Assembly (NCBI RefSeq): GCF_026262505.1
Contig: NC_067204.1
Location: 21,359,300-21,423,299 of the forward strand
Direction of reading: 5' to 3'
DNA: 64,000 nt
Origin: Trichomonas vaginalis G3
Lineage: Eukaryota > Parabasalia > Trichomonadida > Trichomonadidae
The translations under genes and the position numbers were made by a program. The notes under the pieces are model-generated. The model was not told the DNA's origin. It ran no database searches and was given only the letters and a program-made list of their open reading frames with translations. This document shows, in pieces, positions 63,043 to 64,000 of this stretch; the first letter of the stretch is position 1, and each line of letters opens with the position of its first letter.

Positions 63043-64000
63043 GTACCATGCGAATATAGTCATAAATGGTGGCATATAATCTGCACCCGAGCCTGTTGGA
63101 TTTGTTGTGAAAGTATGGACATGATTTCCTCCTGGTTCAGTTGGTCGAAAAGTCTTTTTTGCTGAATTGTTATAAGATGGAGATAAAACGTCATTGCCAG
63201 CTTTATAGTCTGAGTTGTATAATGGGTGGTCTCTTAATGAGTGGCTATGGTCGCCAGAAAAGTTTGTCGTTCCTGTATGAGTGTGCGCAGGTAAGTTTGC
63301 TTCTTTAATTTTCTTTGAGCCTCCTGTTTGCTTTGAAGAGTTAGCACAGTATAAGAATTTGTCTACAATCTGCTGCCATGTACCAAAACCCAGAACTGTT
63401 GCTGGATTTGTTGAATTCATTGATGTATATAAAGAACTAACAGGATATAATGTTTGAAGTATTTCAGTCTTTAATGTTTGAAGCTCTGTTTTGTCAGCTT
63501 TCTTATCATATAAATCTTGAGCAGTGAATTTAACATTATTTTCATCATCCATGACATAAACATTTTTACAGCTAATGTCTTTCTTCGTTGTTATGTTTTC
63601 ATTCGATGTTAAACCTTGTGGAAAGTTAGGAGGTTTATAATATAATGCATCCCCACCAGTTCCGCCAACCGTTCCTTCAATACTTTCTATAGCAACAGTT
63701 GAGAAGGAGTTATGTGTATGTTCTTTATCTGCTTTCTTATCTAACATTGCTGGTAGTTCATGTGTTTCAAAGTTTCTGACATGTCCTTCAATATTAGTGC
63801 ATTTGTTATTTAAGGAGTTTAGTGTATCTTTTACGCTTGTACTTGGATTCTCTAAAGGTGCACTTGAACCAAGGGTATAGTTCAATATTATGTCGTCTGC
63901 TCTAACAGTAGTGAAGGATTCATGTGTATGGTTCTTGTCAGCTTTACTATTTAATGTAGCTTGAAGTTCATTTATATCGGAGATATTGTGTTTATGAGAT
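63031..64000 (-). CDS. Collar/fibre protein, partial (runs off window)
   Basis: The frame is open to the window edge, so the start is missing. Repeats of (K)KADKxHTH (for instance SKADKNHTHES, KKADKEHTHNS) are followed by a coiled segment and a C-terminal collar-like domain (LYCANSSKQTGGSKKIKEAN, HTHTGTT, GDHSHSL, GNHVHTFT, DYMPPFMTIFAWYR). This last part is about 80 percent alike the collar domain at 24618-25049 of the other Polinton family. Likely trimeric attachment protein of the particle. Confidence 0.8.
   Translation of the reverse strand, partial: SHKHNISDINELQATLNSKADKNHTHESFTTVRADDIILNYTLGSSAPLENPSTSVKDTLNSLNNKCTNIEGHVRNFETHELPAMLDKKADKEHTHNSFSTVAIESIEGTVGGTGGDALYYKPPNFPQGLTSNENITTKKDISCKNVYVMDDENNVKFTAQDLYDKKADKTELQTLKTEILQTLYPVSSLYTSMNSTNPATVLGFGTWQQIVDKFLYCANSSKQTGGSKKIKEANLPAHTHTGTTNFSGDHSHSLRDHPLYNSDYKAGNDVLSPSYNNSAKKTFRPTEPGGNHVHTFTTNPTGSGADYMPPFMTIFAWYRVQ

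Larger units (their letters stand above)
49715..64000. mobile_element. Polinton/Maverick, left 14.3 kb (continues past window)
   Basis: It starts with AGTTAGTATACATATC inside a MULE gene. Genes, mostly on -, include capsid protein, DNA polymerase B, two KilA-N proteins, integrase and a collar protein. Its repeat and integrase match the fossil at 1-2294, so they form one family, distinct from the element at 13298-33196 in terminal repeat and gene order. ATPase and protease are not in the window part. About half a dozen breaks are visible. Confidence 0.92.

Overview
The window is AT-rich, gene-poor eukaryotic DNA made mostly of mobile elements. The Polinton/Maverick elements, Mutator-like (MULE) transposases, an ankyrin-repeat gene of DUF3447-like style, initiator-like TCATTT boxes just upstream of start codons, and a scaffold gap of Ns all fit a Trichomonas vaginalis scaffold. 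This is inference from gene content; no marker gene such as rRNA is present. No tRNA, rRNA or CRISPR was seen.

Layout. (1) 1-13010 holds fossil Polinton DNA: an integrase relic (1-772), a 25-N scaffold gap (929-953), an unassigned relic, a terminal repeat ending near 2294, then a block of virion-gene relics present twice in opposite orientation (2295-7477 on +, 8283-13005 on -) around a short spacer. (2) 13298-33196 is a Polinton whole at its ends: 227-bp terminal inverted repeats (TIRs) that differ at one position, flanked by the 6-bp target duplication GAATTT. Its genes include protein-primed-type DNA polymerase B with a nested HNH domain, integrase, KilA-N protein, primase/SF3 helicase, phage-like fibre and collar proteins, packaging ATPase, double-jelly-roll-type capsid protein and two small amphipathic proteins. 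Many of these genes are broken (roughly a dozen breaks). (3) 33230-34334 is a decayed host gene, followed by 167-bp tandem repeats and a MULE transposase gene (34836-37549) interrupted by a 440-bp hairpin-bearing element. (4) 38426-42289 is a host ankyrin gene whose repeat units are separated by AT-rich spacers; a 782-bp non-autonomous element sits in its last spacer. (5) 43298-45792 is a DNA transposon with an rve-type DDE transposase and an array of seven hairpins. (6) 45793-48427 has no recognisable gene but holds a pyrimidine tract and weak hairpin repeats. (7) 48428-49714 is the 3' half of a second MULE, cut by a third Polinton (49715 to beyond the window end).

The third Polinton carries small ORFs, capsid protein, a penton candidate, DNA polymerase B, two KilA-N proteins, integrase and another collar protein. 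It is from the same family as the fossil at 1-2294, sharing integrase, a palindromic regulatory site and terminal repeat, but differs from the element at 13298-33196.

How the genes work together. In each Polinton, polymerase (plus primase/helicase in the second element) would copy the element, the rve integrase would insert it, and capsid, ATPase, fibre/collar and membrane-active candidates would form a particle. KilA-N proteins are DNA-binding candidates; a conserved nucleotide leader precedes each one. The hairpin-rich elements look like non-autonomous passengers of MULE or other DNA-transposon machinery.
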